Notes: generated by a model not told the origin, from the letters alone. Positions 34,372 to 42,431 are shown, counted from the stretch's first letter. The stretch is DNA of 64,000 nt from Acidovorax sp. A1169 (GCF_030704685.1 NZ_JAUZDX010000018.1:62001-126000); one strand, 5' to 3'. Numbers and translations are program-made.

Positions 34372-35325
34372 TCAGCCCAAGGCCGTGTCCAGCACCATCA
34401 TGATGACAAAGCCCAGCATCAGCCCGCCGGTCGCCCAGGCTTCGTGGCCCTTGCGGTGGGATTCAGGGATGATCTCGTGGCTGATCACGAACAGCATGGC
34501 GCCGGCGGCAAAGCCCAGGCCCCAGGGCAGGAGGCTTGCCGAGTAGCTGACCACGGCAGCACCCATCACCGCGCCGATGGGCTCCACCAGGCCCGAGGCC
34601 ATGCCCAGCCCCACGGCCAGCCAGCGCTTGTAGCCGGCGGCCAGCAGCGCCACGGCCACCACCAGGCCCTCGGGCACATCCTGGATGGCGATGCCCGTGG
34701 CCAGGGCGCCGGCCCGCATGGTGTCGCCGCTCGCATAGCCCACGCCGATGGCCAGGCCCTCGGGCAGGTTGTGCAGGGCAATGGCGAACACGAAGAGCCA
34801 GGTACGCCGCAAGGTGCGCGAGGTCTGGCCCTCCACGCCCTTGATGAAGTGCTCGTGCGGCAGCAGGCGCTCCATCAGCAGCAGCACCAGCGCACCCAGC
34901 AAAATGGCAGCGCCCATGGTGCCACCCGCCTCCCAGGCCCCTGCCCCGGCGGCGCGCGAGGCATGGATGCCCGGGATGATGAGCGAGAACGAGCAGGCCG
35001 CGAGCATCACCCCGGCGCCAAAGCCGAACATCGTGTCCTGCGTGCGCTCGGAGATGCGCTGCGACAGCATCACCGGCAAGGTGCCCAGGGCCGTGGCCAG
35101 GGCGGCAGCGCTGCCGCCCAGCAGTGCCGACAGTACCACCGGCTGGCCCGCGATCCACTGCCAGATCTGCCAGGTGCCGACCACGCCCCCGGTCACCACG
35201 ATGGCCAGCCCGATCCACTGGCGCCAGTGCAAAGGCTGGCGGGGCGTCTCGGTCAGGCGGCTGGGCAGCGCGGCGTTGTCGGGTGATGGCGAGGGAACGG
35301 GCATGGTGTCGGCTCCGGAAGGCAT
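34372..35325 (-). CDS. ZIP-family metal transporter
   Basis: A 317-residue eight-span transporter of the ZIP (GufA/ZupT-like) family importing divalent metal, probably Zn2+, Mn2+ or Fe2+. Metal-site motifs are in TM4 (FAIALHNLPEGLAIGVGYA) and TM5 (GIAIQDVPEGLVVAVALL); HEIIPESHRKGHE follows near the C-terminus. It lies 36 nt after sodA on the same strand, behind a Fur-type promoter. Inference: it supplies metal, perhaps Mn2+, for the Mn-dependent superoxide dismutase when iron is short. Confidence 0.92.
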   Translation of the reverse strand: MPSGADTMPVPSPSPDNAALPSRLTETPRQPLHWRQWIGLAIVVTGGVVGTWQIWQWIAGQPVVLSALLGGSAAALATALGTLPVMLSQRISERTQDTMFGFGAGVMLAACSFSLIIPGIHASRAAGAGAWEAGGTMGAAILLGALVLLLMERLLPHEHFIKGVEGQTSRTLRRTWLFVFAIALHNLPEGLAIGVGYASGDTMRAGALATGIAIQDVPEGLVVAVALLAAGYKRWLAVGLGMASGLVEPIGAVMGAAVVSYSASLLPWGLGFAAGAMLFVISHEIIPESHRKGHEAWATGGLMLGFVIMMVLDTALG

Positions 35326-35361
35326 CTGTTCAGGGTGCGAGGCACAGCAGTGCGGATCGAT

Positions 35362-35985
35362 TCAGCCGCGCGCCAGGGCGTAGCGGCGTGCCACCTCGGC
35401 CCAGTCCACCACGTTATAGAACGCCGCGATGTACTCGGGGCGGCGATTTTGGTACTGCAGGTAGTAGGCGTGTTCCCACACGTCCAGGCCCAGGATGGGG
35501 GTGTTGCCCGACAGCAGGCCGGCCATCAGCGGGCTGTCCTGGTTGCCCGAGCTCTCCACCACCAGCTTGCCGGCACTGGTCACCGACAGCCAGGCCCAGC
35601 CGCTGCCAAAGCGCGTGAGCGCCGCCTTGGTGAAGGCGTCCTTGAACGCATCGAAGCCGCCCAGCTCGGTGGCAATGGCCGCCGCCAGCTCGCCCTGCGG
35701 CTGGCCGCCGCCCGTGGGGGACATCACGGCCCAGAACAGGCTGTGGTTGGCATGGCCGCCGCCGTTGTTGCGCACGGGGCCCTGCAGGTTCTCGGGCAGT
35801 TGCACCAGGCCGGCCACCAGCTCATCGATCGGCAGGCCGGCATGGGGCGTGCCTTCCAGCGCTGCGTTCAGGTTGTTGATGTAGGTCTGGTGGTGCTTGG
35901 TGTGGTGGATCTCCATCGTGCGGGCATCGATGTGGGGTTCCAGCGCATCGTAGGCATAGGGCAAAGCGGGCAGCGAATAGGGCAT
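35362..35985 (-). CDS. sodA: Manganese superoxide dismutase
   Basis: A 207-residue Mn/Fe SOD that dismutates superoxide to H2O2 and O2 in the cytoplasm. Metal ligands are His27 (MEIHHTKHH), His81 ([11 protein letters not shown]), Asp168 and His172 ([16 protein letters not shown]). Gln149 in GNQDSPLM supplies the second-sphere glutamine from the C-terminal domain, and Gly77 occupies the Fe-type Gln69 position, so Mn is the expected metal. It lies 35 nt after the 166-residue gene and before the ZIP gene, all on a Fur-controlled transcript. Confidence 0.95.
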   Translation of the reverse strand: MPYSLPALPYAYDALEPHIDARTMEIHHTKHHQTYINNLNAALEGTPHAGLPIDELVAGLVQLPENLQGPVRNNGGGHANHSLFWAVMSPTGGGQPQGELAAAIATELGGFDAFKDAFTKAALTRFGSGWAWLSVTSAGKLVVESSGNQDSPLMAGLLSGNTPILGLDVWEHAYYLQYQNRRPEYIAAFYNVVDWAEVARRYALARG

Positions 35986-36020
35986 GGGTTCCTTTCAGGG
36001 TGGGGAGAAGAAGAAAAAAC

Positions 36021-36521
36021 TCAGTGGGCCGCGCCCTGCAGCACGCCCGAAGCAGCGGCCAGCACGGCGGTGATGTCGGGGTGCGCGCCATGCGCCTGCA
36101 CATGGCGCACCAAGGCGGCGTGGGTTTCACGGCTGTGGCGCCACGCGGCCTGCTGCAACGCAGTGCCCCGGCTGCCATCGGCCATCAGGCCCAGCAGCGT
36201 GGCGTGTACGCTGCACAGCAGCTGCTCACACGCCTCCAGTGCGCCCGCCTCGACCTGCAGGTCAGCGAGGTTCAGGTGCGAGACCACCAGGGCGGCAATG
36301 CAGTCGTCCTCGCGGCCGGCCGGGGGGTCCTGGGCGATGCGCAAGGCAATGACCAGCGCCTGCTGCTTGTAGGCCAGCGCCATCACGGGCTGGTCCATGC
36401 GCAGGGCGGCATTGGCGCGCTGCAGCGTGCGCTCCCAATGGGCCAGCGTGGCGGGCTCGGGCGCCAGGGCGTCCCGGGCAGCGGCTGCGGTGGAAGAAAT
36501 GGATGCGGTACGCGGGCCCAT
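36021..36521 (-). CDS. Unknown protein of the Fur-controlled sodA operon
   Basis: A 166-residue helical protein starting at MGPRTASISSTAAAARD (36521). A more upstream ATG (36578) would fall too close to the -10 box, so I reject it. The middle reads as a TPR-like helical pair (MALAYKQQALVIALRIAQD; LVVSHLNLADLQVEAGALEACEQLL). I do not recognise a family. In Pseudomonas a small orf also sits ahead of sodA in a Fur-regulated operon (fagA-fumC-orfX-sodA), and this gene may be its counterpart. Confidence 0.75.
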   Translation of the reverse strand: MGPRTASISSTAAAARDALAPEPATLAHWERTLQRANAALRMDQPVMALAYKQQALVIALRIAQDPPAGREDDCIAALVVSHLNLADLQVEAGALEACEQLLCSVHATLLGLMADGSRGTALQQAAWRHSRETHAALVRHVQAHGAHPDITAVLAAASGVLQGAAH

Positions 36522-36582
36522 GGCAATGCTCCTGGTGGGAGCCTTTTGCGGTGGACGGGGCGTAGCGTACTCAGGCAATTAA

Positions 36583-36612
36583 AATGATATGCATTCTCAT
36601 TCGTATTGTCTA
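36583..36612 (-). promoter_or_regulatory. Fur box over a sigma-70 promoter
   Basis: On the minus strand TAGACA (36612-36607) and TATCAT (36589-36584) with a 17-bp spacer form a good promoter. The plus-strand reading AATGATATGCATTCTCATT (36583-36601) is a close match to Fur boxes of the AATGATAATCATTCTCATT type and covers spacer and -10. Iron-loaded Fur should block the operon for the 166-residue protein, sodA and the ZIP transporter. Confidence 0.75.
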
Positions 36613-36706
36613 GTGAGGGGGTTTGTGGCGGGCCCGCTTCTCGGAATGTGGCAATGGCGTGCTGCGCCCGTTGTAAATTGTCCACCCATGGCATAGATCG
36701 GGCACC

Positions 36707-36798
36707 ATGCAATCACTGGTTTCCAATCTCCATCGCTACCAAGCCATTTTGTTCGACATGAACGAAACGTTCATGTTCGGTGGCGGCCGCCTGGGCCC
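36707..36798 (+). pseudogene. Truncated HAD-family hydrolase (N-terminal fragment)
   Basis: Only about 30 residues remain of a HAD phosphatase: SNLHRYQAILFDMNETFMFGG, with DMNET as the catalytic DxDx(T/V)-like motif region, as in the HAD group that begins LLFDMNETFMFG. At 36799 the sequence passes into an IS-like terminal repeat and homology stops. No downstream part of the gene is found in the window. It was most likely broken by insertion. Confidence 0.7.
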
Positions 36799-36948
36799 GA
36801 GGCTGTGTGAAAACGCGCTTTACGCCCTTGACTTGCCAGCCGAATCAAAAATCGACCGCTCAGATCGGCCTACAACGCACGATGTCGATGCGAGCAATGG
36901 TTGAAGTACCCCCGCGAAATTCGTCTATCGACGTTTTCACACAACCTC
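36799..36948. mobile_element. 150-bp remnant of an insertion sequence (both ends, no transposase)
   Basis: The left end GAGGCTGTGTGAAAACG (36799-36815) is matched on the other strand at 36932-36948 as GAGGTTGTGTGAAAACG, 16 of 17 bases. Both are preceded by GGCC/GGCCC. The 116 bases between them encode nothing recognisable, so this is a deletion derivative or MITE. The left end cuts the HAD gene. Ends of the GGCTGTGTGAAAAC type occur in several IS families; I do not assign one. Confidence 0.65.
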
Positions 36949-36968
36949 GGCCGATAGCGGAAGTCTAG

Positions 36969-37127
36969 TGTCCTGTCCCGTACATAAATGCCAATAAAAC
37001 CGCGTCTTTCACGCCAGGGCCGCGTTGCAAATCCTCGCGATAGCTACGGCTATCGTGAGGATTTGCGCCTTGCCCTGGCGCGAAATCCGTCGGCTTTATT
37101 TTTGGCATCTATTTGCGGGACAGAACA
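36969..37127. mobile_element. 159-bp palindromic MITE flanked by CTAG
   Basis: Arms 36969-37044 and 37049-37127 are near-perfect inverted repeats around the loop TACG. Outer ends are TGTCCTGTCCCG and (complement) TGTTCTGTCCCG; the inner arms share CGCCAGGGC and GCAAATCCTC. CTAG flanks both sides (36965-36968, 37128-37131), consistent with a 4-bp target duplication, though CTAG is itself palindromic and could be part of the ends. There is no coding capacity. The transcript would fold into one long hairpin. Confidence 0.75.
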
Positions 37128-37132
37128 CTAGC

Positions 37133-37660
37133 CCACAGCCCCACTGTTCCTGCACGATGGTTGAGCCGGCCATCTGCCGCTCTCTGCTCACGGTGCCGAA
37201 CTCTGTGTCCACTGTGCGGAGCTGGCTGTCCAGGAGAGCCGAAACACACACCTCTCAGCTTTGCTTCATTGATAGCTGTCGCTGAAGCGATACTCAAAAA
37301 AAACGGCTTCGCTGAACAACTCTGTCGGTGCGCACACGCACAGGCAGTCCGCACAAAGCGATCTGCCTTGCTGCTAAGGCCGATGCAATCTTGAGCTGTC
37401 AATTTTCGGTCGGCGGCAACACTTCCATCGACATCACGGTTGCCGGCGCGGACGCCGAATGGCCCAGATTTCTTCCAATGTGCCGATTGCGGGGTGACCA
37501 CCCAACGACTGCTTGGAACTCTCACCAGCGCTACGTTGGGGGGAGACAACCAATGGCCAATGCGGGATTGGCATCGGATCAATCCGGCACCGGCTCCCAC
37601 ATTTTGACTTTCGAGGCAGCCCCCCGGCTGCATAAGTCAAACTGTCTGTGCAGCCTAAGA
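37133..37660. other. Non-coding or decayed accessory sequence
   Basis: About 530 nt between the MITE and the hydrolase gene. The base composition is lower in GC than its surroundings. Open frames exist on both strands but their translations show no domain, signal peptide or ribosome site, and the composition of Arg, Ser and Cys is unlike neighbouring genes. I see no promoter or terminator that I would defend. Confidence 0.5.
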
Positions 37661-37665
37661 ACGTG

Positions 37666-38601
37666 TTACTTCATATGCTTGTCGAGAAACGCCCGGATGA
37701 CTGGGCCGATTTCTTCCCCATGGGTTTCAAGCGCCAGGTGGCCAGTGTCATAGAAGCGCACATCGGCGTTCGGGATGTCTCGTTTCCAGGCTTCAGCACC
37801 TGCCGGCAGAAAGAACGGATCGTTCTTGCCCCAGACCGCCAGCAATGGTGGCTGGTGCTTTCGGAAGTAGGTCTGGAATTCAGGGTACTTGGCCACGTTG
37901 GAGGCATAGTCCAGCAGCAGGTCCAGCTGTATCGCGGCATTGCCAGGGCGCGCGACAAGCATGCTCTCCAGCGCGATGGCGTCGGGAGCGACCAGGCTCT
38001 CATCGCGGACGCCTTCGAGGTACTGCCACTTGATGGAGCCTGGCGTGGGGAAGTCGTGCAGCGCTTCGCGGTTGGCCTTCGTCGGCTCCTTCCAATACTT
38101 CTGAATGGGCGCCCATCCTTGTCCCAGGCCCTCTTCGTAGGCGTTGCCATTCTGGGAAACGATAGCCCTAACGCGTGAAGGGTGGGCCACTGCCATGCGC
38201 CACCCCACCGGCGCGCCGTAGTCAAAGACCTGCATCGCATAGCGATCGAGTTTGAGCTGCTCCGTGAACTGCGTCATGGTCTTGGCGAGCTGATCGAACG
38301 TGTAGTCGTACTTTCCCCGCTCGGGTGCCTCCGTAAAGCCAAAGCCCGGCAGGTCCGGTGCGATGACGTGGTACTTGTCCGCGAGCTTCGGAATGAGGTC
38401 GCGGTACATGAACGAGGAAGCAGCGAAGCCGTGCAGCAGCAGCACCGTCGGGGCATTGCGGTTGCCCGCCTCGCGATAGAACACCTTCACCTCACCGACC
38501 TGCTCGAACCGATGGTGCACCTGTAGGTCTGCTGCCTGTGCTCCACAGGCCAGCGCTATTGCTGCCAGGCCCACGGCGGCGTTCGAATTGTGAGAAGTCA
38601 T
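37666..38601 (-). CDS. Exported alpha/beta-hydrolase (dehalogenase/epoxide-hydrolase-like)
   Basis: A 311-residue alpha/beta-hydrolase. A signal peptide ends near CGAQAAD (residue 24). The oxyanion segment is LLLHGFAASSFMYRDLIP. The nucleophile is Asp in YAMQVFDYGAPVGWRMA, as in haloalkane and fluoroacetate dehalogenases and epoxide hydrolases, not Ser. The catalytic acid is in VWGKNDPFF and the His in YDTGHLALETHG. Divergent from the CGNR regulator gene (38698) over repeated GTTACAT sites. Export to the periplasm is unusual for dehalogenases. Substrate is unknown. Confidence 0.88.
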   Translation of the reverse strand: MTSHNSNAAVGLAAIALACGAQAADLQVHHRFEQVGEVKVFYREAGNRNAPTVLLLHGFAASSFMYRDLIPKLADKYHVIAPDLPGFGFTEAPERGKYDYTFDQLAKTMTQFTEQLKLDRYAMQVFDYGAPVGWRMAVAHPSRVRAIVSQNGNAYEEGLGQGWAPIQKYWKEPTKANREALHDFPTPGSIKWQYLEGVRDESLVAPDAIALESMLVARPGNAAIQLDLLLDYASNVAKYPEFQTYFRKHQPPLLAVWGKNDPFFLPAGAEAWKRDIPNADVRFYDTGHLALETHGEEIGPVIRAFLDKHMK

Positions 38602-38614
38602 GATGCGATTCCTT

Positions 38615-38690
38615 TGTAACCTGTAAAAAGAGAACTTAGAGGTTACATAAAATTCATGTAACTGGTCAAGTAGTTTTTTATAAGTTACAT
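38615..38690. promoter_or_regulatory. Repeated GTTACAT operator between hydrolase and CGNR genes
   Basis: The 96-nt intergenic gap holds a perfect inverted repeat GTTACAT (38642-38648) and ATGTAAC (38656-38662) with a 7-bp spacer. Further half-sites are TGTAAC at 38615-38620 and GTTACAT at 38684-38690, 7 nt before the regulator's ATG. The gap is AT-rich compared with both genes. Inference: the CGNR protein binds here and controls both itself and the hydrolase. Confidence 0.6.
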
Positions 38691-38697
38691 TGACGGC

Positions 38698-39282
38698 ATG
38701 CCAGAAAGTCCTTCCAGCCAGCCATGCCCCCTGTTCGTGGGCGACAACCTTGCACTCGACTTCATCAATACGCAGTACGGGGTGGGGGCTTCATACCGTG
38801 AGTGCTTTGTCGACGACGCCAGCGTGGTGGCGTGGCTGAAACTGGCCCAGGTCCTGCCTGACGATTTCCATGGTGCGCCAAGGGGGCTGCTGAAACTCGC
38901 ACTGGAACTGCGTGCGAGCGCCCAGTCAATGTTGAACGCAGCCAAGTCGGACGGAGAAGCCGCCGTGGATGTGGTGAACCTGGTGTTGGAAGCGGGCCGC
39001 GTTGCGAAGGAACTGGAGTGGGATGGCGCCAGCAAGTCCTTCCGGGTGGTGACACAGCGTCGGCATGACGATGCTGCAAGCCTGCTCGAGCCTGTCGCTC
39101 AAGGGCTCGTGGGGCTACTGACAGACACGCAACTTGAACTGGTGCGGCAGTGTGAGGCCCATGACTGCACGCTGTTTTTCCACGATCTGACAAAGTCACG
39201 CCGCCGGCGCTGGTGCAGCATGGCTGCATGCGGGAACCGCATGAAAGTAGCAGCCTTCCGCGCCCGAAAGAAGGCAGAGTAA
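38698..39282 (+). CDS. CGNR zinc-finger regulator with ABATE domain
   Basis: A 194-residue protein with the N-terminal ABATE (DUF1470) domain, opening [18 protein letters not shown], and a C-terminal CGNR zinc finger, [25 protein letters not shown]. In the family two further Cys come from [12 protein letters not shown], which is present at about residue 152-163. These proteins are presumed ligand-sensing transcription factors. Divergent arrangement with the hydrolase and the operator-like repeats support local control. Start [13 protein letters not shown] lacks a strong ribosome site. Confidence 0.9.
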   Translation: MPESPSSQPCPLFVGDNLALDFINTQYGVGASYRECFVDDASVVAWLKLAQVLPDDFHGAPRGLLKLALELRASAQSMLNAAKSDGEAAVDVVNLVLEAGRVAKELEWDGASKSFRVVTQRRHDDAASLLEPVAQGLVGLLTDTQLELVRQCEAHDCTLFFHDLTKSRRRRWCSMAACGNRMKVAAFRARKKAE

Positions 39283-39299
39283 TCCTCCACGCAATGTAG

Positions 39300-39404
39300 A
39301 CCCGTCGCGAGGCCTATGCCTGCGCCAGCCAGGGCCGGATCGAAGCGGACCTGAACCAGCGCATCGAAACCATCCTGCGTGCGCGGAACAACCCTTTCAA
39401 CTGA
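39300..39404 (+). pseudogene. Possible gene tail (about 34 codons)
   Basis: Between the CGNR gene and the EAL remnant, one frame reads [19 protein letters not shown] and then [11 protein letters not shown] before a TGA, a helical and protein-like string preceded by a TAG. It looks like the C-terminus of a lost gene, family not recognised. Confidence is low because the stretch is short. Confidence 0.3.
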
Positions 39405-39427
39405 CCGGAGGTAGCGAGGGCTGGCAG

Positions 39428-39862
39428 GTGGTCTGGTGGCAGGGTACGGCCGGTTCCCCGCCGGCCCAAAAAGGGCCAGTATCGGACGGAGCTCCACCAC
39501 CCGCCCTGCCTGCCGCACCCATCAAACGCTTCTACGTCGTTGCCTCGGTCCCCCTGCTGCTGGCGGCGTTGATTCCCATTGCGGCCTCGCTCTACCTGGC
39601 GCAGCGCAAGGCCCGGGATGACCAAGTCACCTCCCTGACCTCGCTGGCGGACGAGGTGCTGCGCCGGGGCATCGCCTCGCGCCAGCAACTGGTGGCGGCG
39701 CAGAAGCTGGGGCTGGACCTGATCGCCCAGGGCGTGGAAACCCAGTTCCAGGCCGACTTCCTGCGCGAGCGCGGGGTGCGCCATGCGCAGGGCTGGCTGT
39801 TTGCCAAGGCCATGCCGCTGGCCGAACTGCTGGCGGGGCTCAAGGCCCAGGCGGGTCGATAG
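39428..39862 (+). pseudogene. Internally deleted EAL-domain phosphodiesterase
   Basis: A frame of 144 codons joins the N-terminal membrane segment of a CSS-motif sensor ([21 protein letters not shown], then [15 protein letters not shown]) directly to the last ~50 residues of an EAL domain ([20 protein letters not shown] and [18 protein letters not shown]). The junction is near residue 92 ([12 protein letters not shown]). A normal protein of this type is about 500 residues, so ~350 residues including all catalytic motifs (EAL, DDFGTG) are missing without loss of frame. The only starts are GTG at 39428 and other non-ATG codons. It cannot hydrolyse c-di-GMP. Confidence 0.7.
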
Positions 39863-39868
39863 ACCGGC

Positions 39869-40522
39869 TCAGGCGCCTTTTCCCCTCTTTTCCGCTGGCG
39901 GCAGCACGCTGACGCACACCCGCTGCAGGGCGGCGATGGCCGCATCGCGTGCGCCCGGGTGCCCATCGACCGGGTGGCGTGCCAGCCATCTGGCCAATTC
40001 GTTGATGGCGCCGTTCAGGGCGGAGGCGCAGGCATCCACCTCCAGGGCCGCCAGCCCCGTGGGTGCCAGGATCTCCGCGACCACGGCATGCAGCTGCTGG
40101 TAGCCATGGCGCCCGTCGAGCTCCGCCCAGGCTTGGGCGCCGAGCACCGAGGGGCCGTCGATCAACAGCACCTGGCGCGGGCCAGGGTGGGAGACGGCAT
40201 CGATCCAGGCCAGGGCGCCTGCTAGGAGCTGGTCCGCAGGAGCGGCCTGGCCATCGGCCGCCGCGCTGATGGCGGTGCTGAGGTCGGCATGCACGGCCTC
40301 GCACACCGCAACGAACAGATCCTTCTTGTCGCGAAAGTGGTGGTACAGCGCGCCCCGCGTGAGGCCCGTGGCCACCAGCAGGGCCTCGGTCGAGGTGGCG
40401 GCATAGCCGTCCCGCTCGAACAAGGCGCGCGCCGCTGCGATGAGCCGGGTGCGTGATTGGGCGCCCTGCTCCAGCCGCCGGTTGCCCGCAGCGGGGGTGG
40501 GAATAGGCTTTCCTATTGACAT
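39869..40522 (-). CDS. TetR-type repressor
   Basis: A 217-residue TetR regulator. The HTH is in RTRLIAAARALFERDGYAATSTEALLVATGLTRGALYHHFRDKKDLF (residues 24-70, read in two parts), and the rest is an unclassified ligand domain with TetR_C-like helices. It is divergent from the VOC gene at 40602. One operator (40519-40537) covers its own start codon and a second lies 33 nt away, so auto-repression and repression of the VOC gene are expected. Confidence 0.93.
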   Translation of the reverse strand: MSIGKPIPTPAAGNRRLEQGAQSRTRLIAAARALFERDGYAATSTEALLVATGLTRGALYHHFRDKKDLFVAVCEAVHADLSTAISAAADGQAAPADQLLAGALAWIDAVSHPGPRQVLLIDGPSVLGAQAWAELDGRHGYQQLHAVVAEILAPTGLAALEVDACASALNGAINELARWLARHPVDGHPGARDAAIAALQRVCVSVLPPAEKRGKGA

Positions 40523-40570
40523 ACAGACTGTACGTATCTATATTTTATCGAACATACAGACAGTATGTAC
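40519..40570. promoter_or_regulatory. Two TetR-type operators
   Basis: ACATACAGACTGTACGTAT (40519-40537) and ACATACAGACAGTATGTAC (40552-40570) are two copies of an imperfect palindrome starting ACATACAG, 33 bp apart, about three helical turns. The first touches the start codon of the divergent TetR gene and the second lies in the leader of the VOC gene. Sites of the ACATACxGTxTGTATGT kind are typical of TetR/AcrR regulators. Confidence 0.8.
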
Positions 40571-40601
40571 CCAGTGTTCATTGGATGCAACAGGAGCCCC
40601 C

Positions 40602-41048
40602 ATGCCAACCACCTCCCCTGCCACCCTTTCGCAACTGACCTCGGCCTACCCCCTGGTCACCACCGGCACCGTGCAGGCCTCGCGCGATTTCTTCGTGCAG
40701 CACCTGGGCTTCGAGGTGGTGTTCGAGGCCTCGTGGTTCGTGCTGCTGTCGCGCGGCAGCACCGAAGGCGGCTCCACGTCCATCGCCTTCATGGCGCCCG
40801 ACCACCCCTCGCGCCCGCCGGGCCCCGAGGTCTTCAGCGGCCAGGGCCTGTTGCTGACCCTACAGGTGGAAGATGCCCGCCGCGAAGAGGCCCGCCTGCG
40901 TGCGGCCGGCGTGGAGATCGCCTACGCCGTGCAGCACGAGCCCTGGGGCCAGGTGCGCTTTCAGGTGCGCGACCCTTCGGGCCTGGTGCTCGACATCGTG
41001 GAGCAGGCCGAGCCCGCGCCTGGCTTCTGGGATGCCTACGTGAAGTGA
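40602..41048 (+). CDS. VOC (glyoxalase-like) protein controlled by TetR
   Basis: A 148-residue VOC protein: YPLVTTGTVQASRDFFVQHLGFEVVF, SIAFMAPDHPSRP, then LTLQVEDARREEARLRAAGVEIAY and GQVRFQVRDPSGLVLDIVEQ. Members of this group often bind or detoxify electrophiles or antibiotics; no catalytic set is certain here. Start MPTTSPATLSQLTS (40602) has an AGGAG ribosome site; the longer frame reads through the operators. Divergent TetR protein probably keeps it off until an inducer appears. Confidence 0.88.
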   Translation: MPTTSPATLSQLTSAYPLVTTGTVQASRDFFVQHLGFEVVFEASWFVLLSRGSTEGGSTSIAFMAPDHPSRPPGPEVFSGQGLLLTLQVEDARREEARLRAAGVEIAYAVQHEPWGQVRFQVRDPSGLVLDIVEQAEPAPGFWDAYVK

Positions 41049-41087
41049 CATCACGGGCACCCGCCGCCCCGCCCGCGGCCAGTCCGG

Positions 41088-42431
41088 TCAGTTGCCGTCC
41101 GGCCCTTCGGGCGCAAACACCTGCCCGGCCACCATGTCCCATTCGGCAATCTGCTCGTTGGCGGCGATCAGCCGGCCCACCAGCAGCTTGATGAAGGCCT
41201 TGTCAAAGCGCGACTGCAGGTCTTCGGAGGCCTCGCGCAGCGCGGGGTTGCGGATCTTGAGCACCAGCACCTCGGTCTCGGCCACGGCGGTGGCGGTGCG
41301 CTGGCGGTTGTCGGGGCGCAGGTAGGTCATCTCGCCCAGGGTCACGCCCGCGCTCAGGGTGCTCAGGGTCCAGCCCTGGCGGCTCACGGTCACCTGGCCC
41401 TCGATGAGGATGCAGAACGAGTCGCCGGGCTGGCCCTCGCGCATGAGCACGGTGCCCTGCTCCAGCCGGCGCCAGTTGCCCAGGCGCATCAGCTCCCACA
41501 GCGCCACGTCGTGGAAATCGGCAAAAAAGGGCAGCTCGCGCAGGCGCCCGAAGCGCTCGGCCTCGGTGTCCTGCGAGCGCTGGCGCGGCAGGTCGCGGTG
41601 GGCGTCGAGCAGCGCCTGGGCAAAGTCGCCCCAGGTGGCAAAGCGGTCGGCCGGCTTCTTGGCCATGGCGCGCAGCAGCACCGCGTCCACATGCCCTGGC
41701 AGCGAGGCGCGCAGCAGGCTCGGGGGCGTGGGCTCTTCGTGGCTGATCTTGTAGAGCGTGGCGAAGTCGGTCTCGCCGTCGAACGGGCGGCGGCCCGTGA
41801 GCAACTCATACACCACGATGGCCAGCGAGAACATGTCGCTGTGGTGGGTCAGGTCTTCCTCGCGCACCTGCTCGGGCGACATGTAGGACGGCGAGCCCAC
41901 CATGCCCGAGAGCTGCGTGGCATCGCTGCGCAGCGACAGCGCGGCGCCGAAGTCGGTGAGCTTGACCTCGCCGTTGGCGGCCAGCATCAGGTTGGCGGGC
42001 TTGATGTCGCGGTGTACCAGGCCTTCGCGGTAGGCGTATTCGAGCGCATTGCAGCACTTGAAGGCGATGTCCAGCACCTGGGGCACGGGCAGCAGCGCAT
42101 CGGCCCGGGCATGGGCCGCCAGGGGCTGGCCGTCCACGTATTCGAGCACCAGGTAGGGCTGCGCGGCGTCCTCGTCGGCATCGAGCAAGCGCACGATGTG
42201 GGGGTGCTTGAGCCGGCCGGACATGGCCGCCTCGTTGCGCAGCAGGCGGCGGTAGCGCTCAGCCTGGTCGGGCTGGGCCAGCAGGTGGGCGTGCATCTGC
42301 TTGATGGCCACGCGCTTGCCGCGGAACCCGTCGAGCCCCAGGTACACGATGCCGCTGGCACCGCGCCCGAGCTCGCGCTCGATGCGGTACTTGCCGATGG
42401 TGGCGGGAATGGTGGTGGGGGTAGCGGTCAT
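41088..42431 (-). CDS. Ser/Thr protein kinase with C-terminal cyclic-nucleotide-binding domain
   Basis: A 447-residue cytoplasmic protein. Residues ~14-270 form a Hanks-type kinase: glycine loop [17 protein letters not shown] (Lys44), catalytic loop [20 protein letters not shown] and SPSYMSPEQ. Residues ~300-420 form a cNMP-binding domain of the CAP family ([43 protein letters not shown]). There is no membrane span or PASTA domain. The order kinase then cNMP domain is reversed compared with eukaryotic PKG. Start [21 protein letters not shown] 6 nt upstream is equally possible. Substrates unknown; the phosphatase is not nearby. Confidence 0.9.
   Translation of the reverse strand: MTATPTTIPATIGKYRIERELGRGASGIVYLGLDGFRGKRVAIKQMHAHLLAQPDQAERYRRLLRNEAAMSGRLKHPHIVRLLDADEDAAQPYLVLEYVDGQPLAAHARADALLPVPQVLDIAFKCCNALEYAYREGLVHRDIKPANLMLAANGEVKLTDFGAALSLRSDATQLSGMVGSPSYMSPEQVREEDLTHHSDMFSLAIVVYELLTGRRPFDGETDFATLYKISHEEPTPPSLLRASLPGHVDAVLLRAMAKKPADRFATWGDFAQALLDAHRDLPRQRSQDTEAERFGRLRELPFFADFHDVALWELMRLGNWRRLEQGTVLMREGQPGDSFCILIEGQVTVSRQGWTLSTLSAGVTLGEMTYLRPDNRQRTATAVAETEVLVLKIRNPALREASEDLQSRFDKAFIKLLVGRLIAANEQIAEWDMVAGQVFAPEGPDGN

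Noticed and set aside
37109-37131. Transposase gene associated with the IS-like ends
   Set aside because: No frame near either element shows a DDE, Tyr or Ser recombinase motif; only ends remain.
37109-37633. Minus-strand frame of 174 codons in the accessory gap
   Set aside because: It begins without a ribosome site, runs into the palindromic element and has no recognisable domain.
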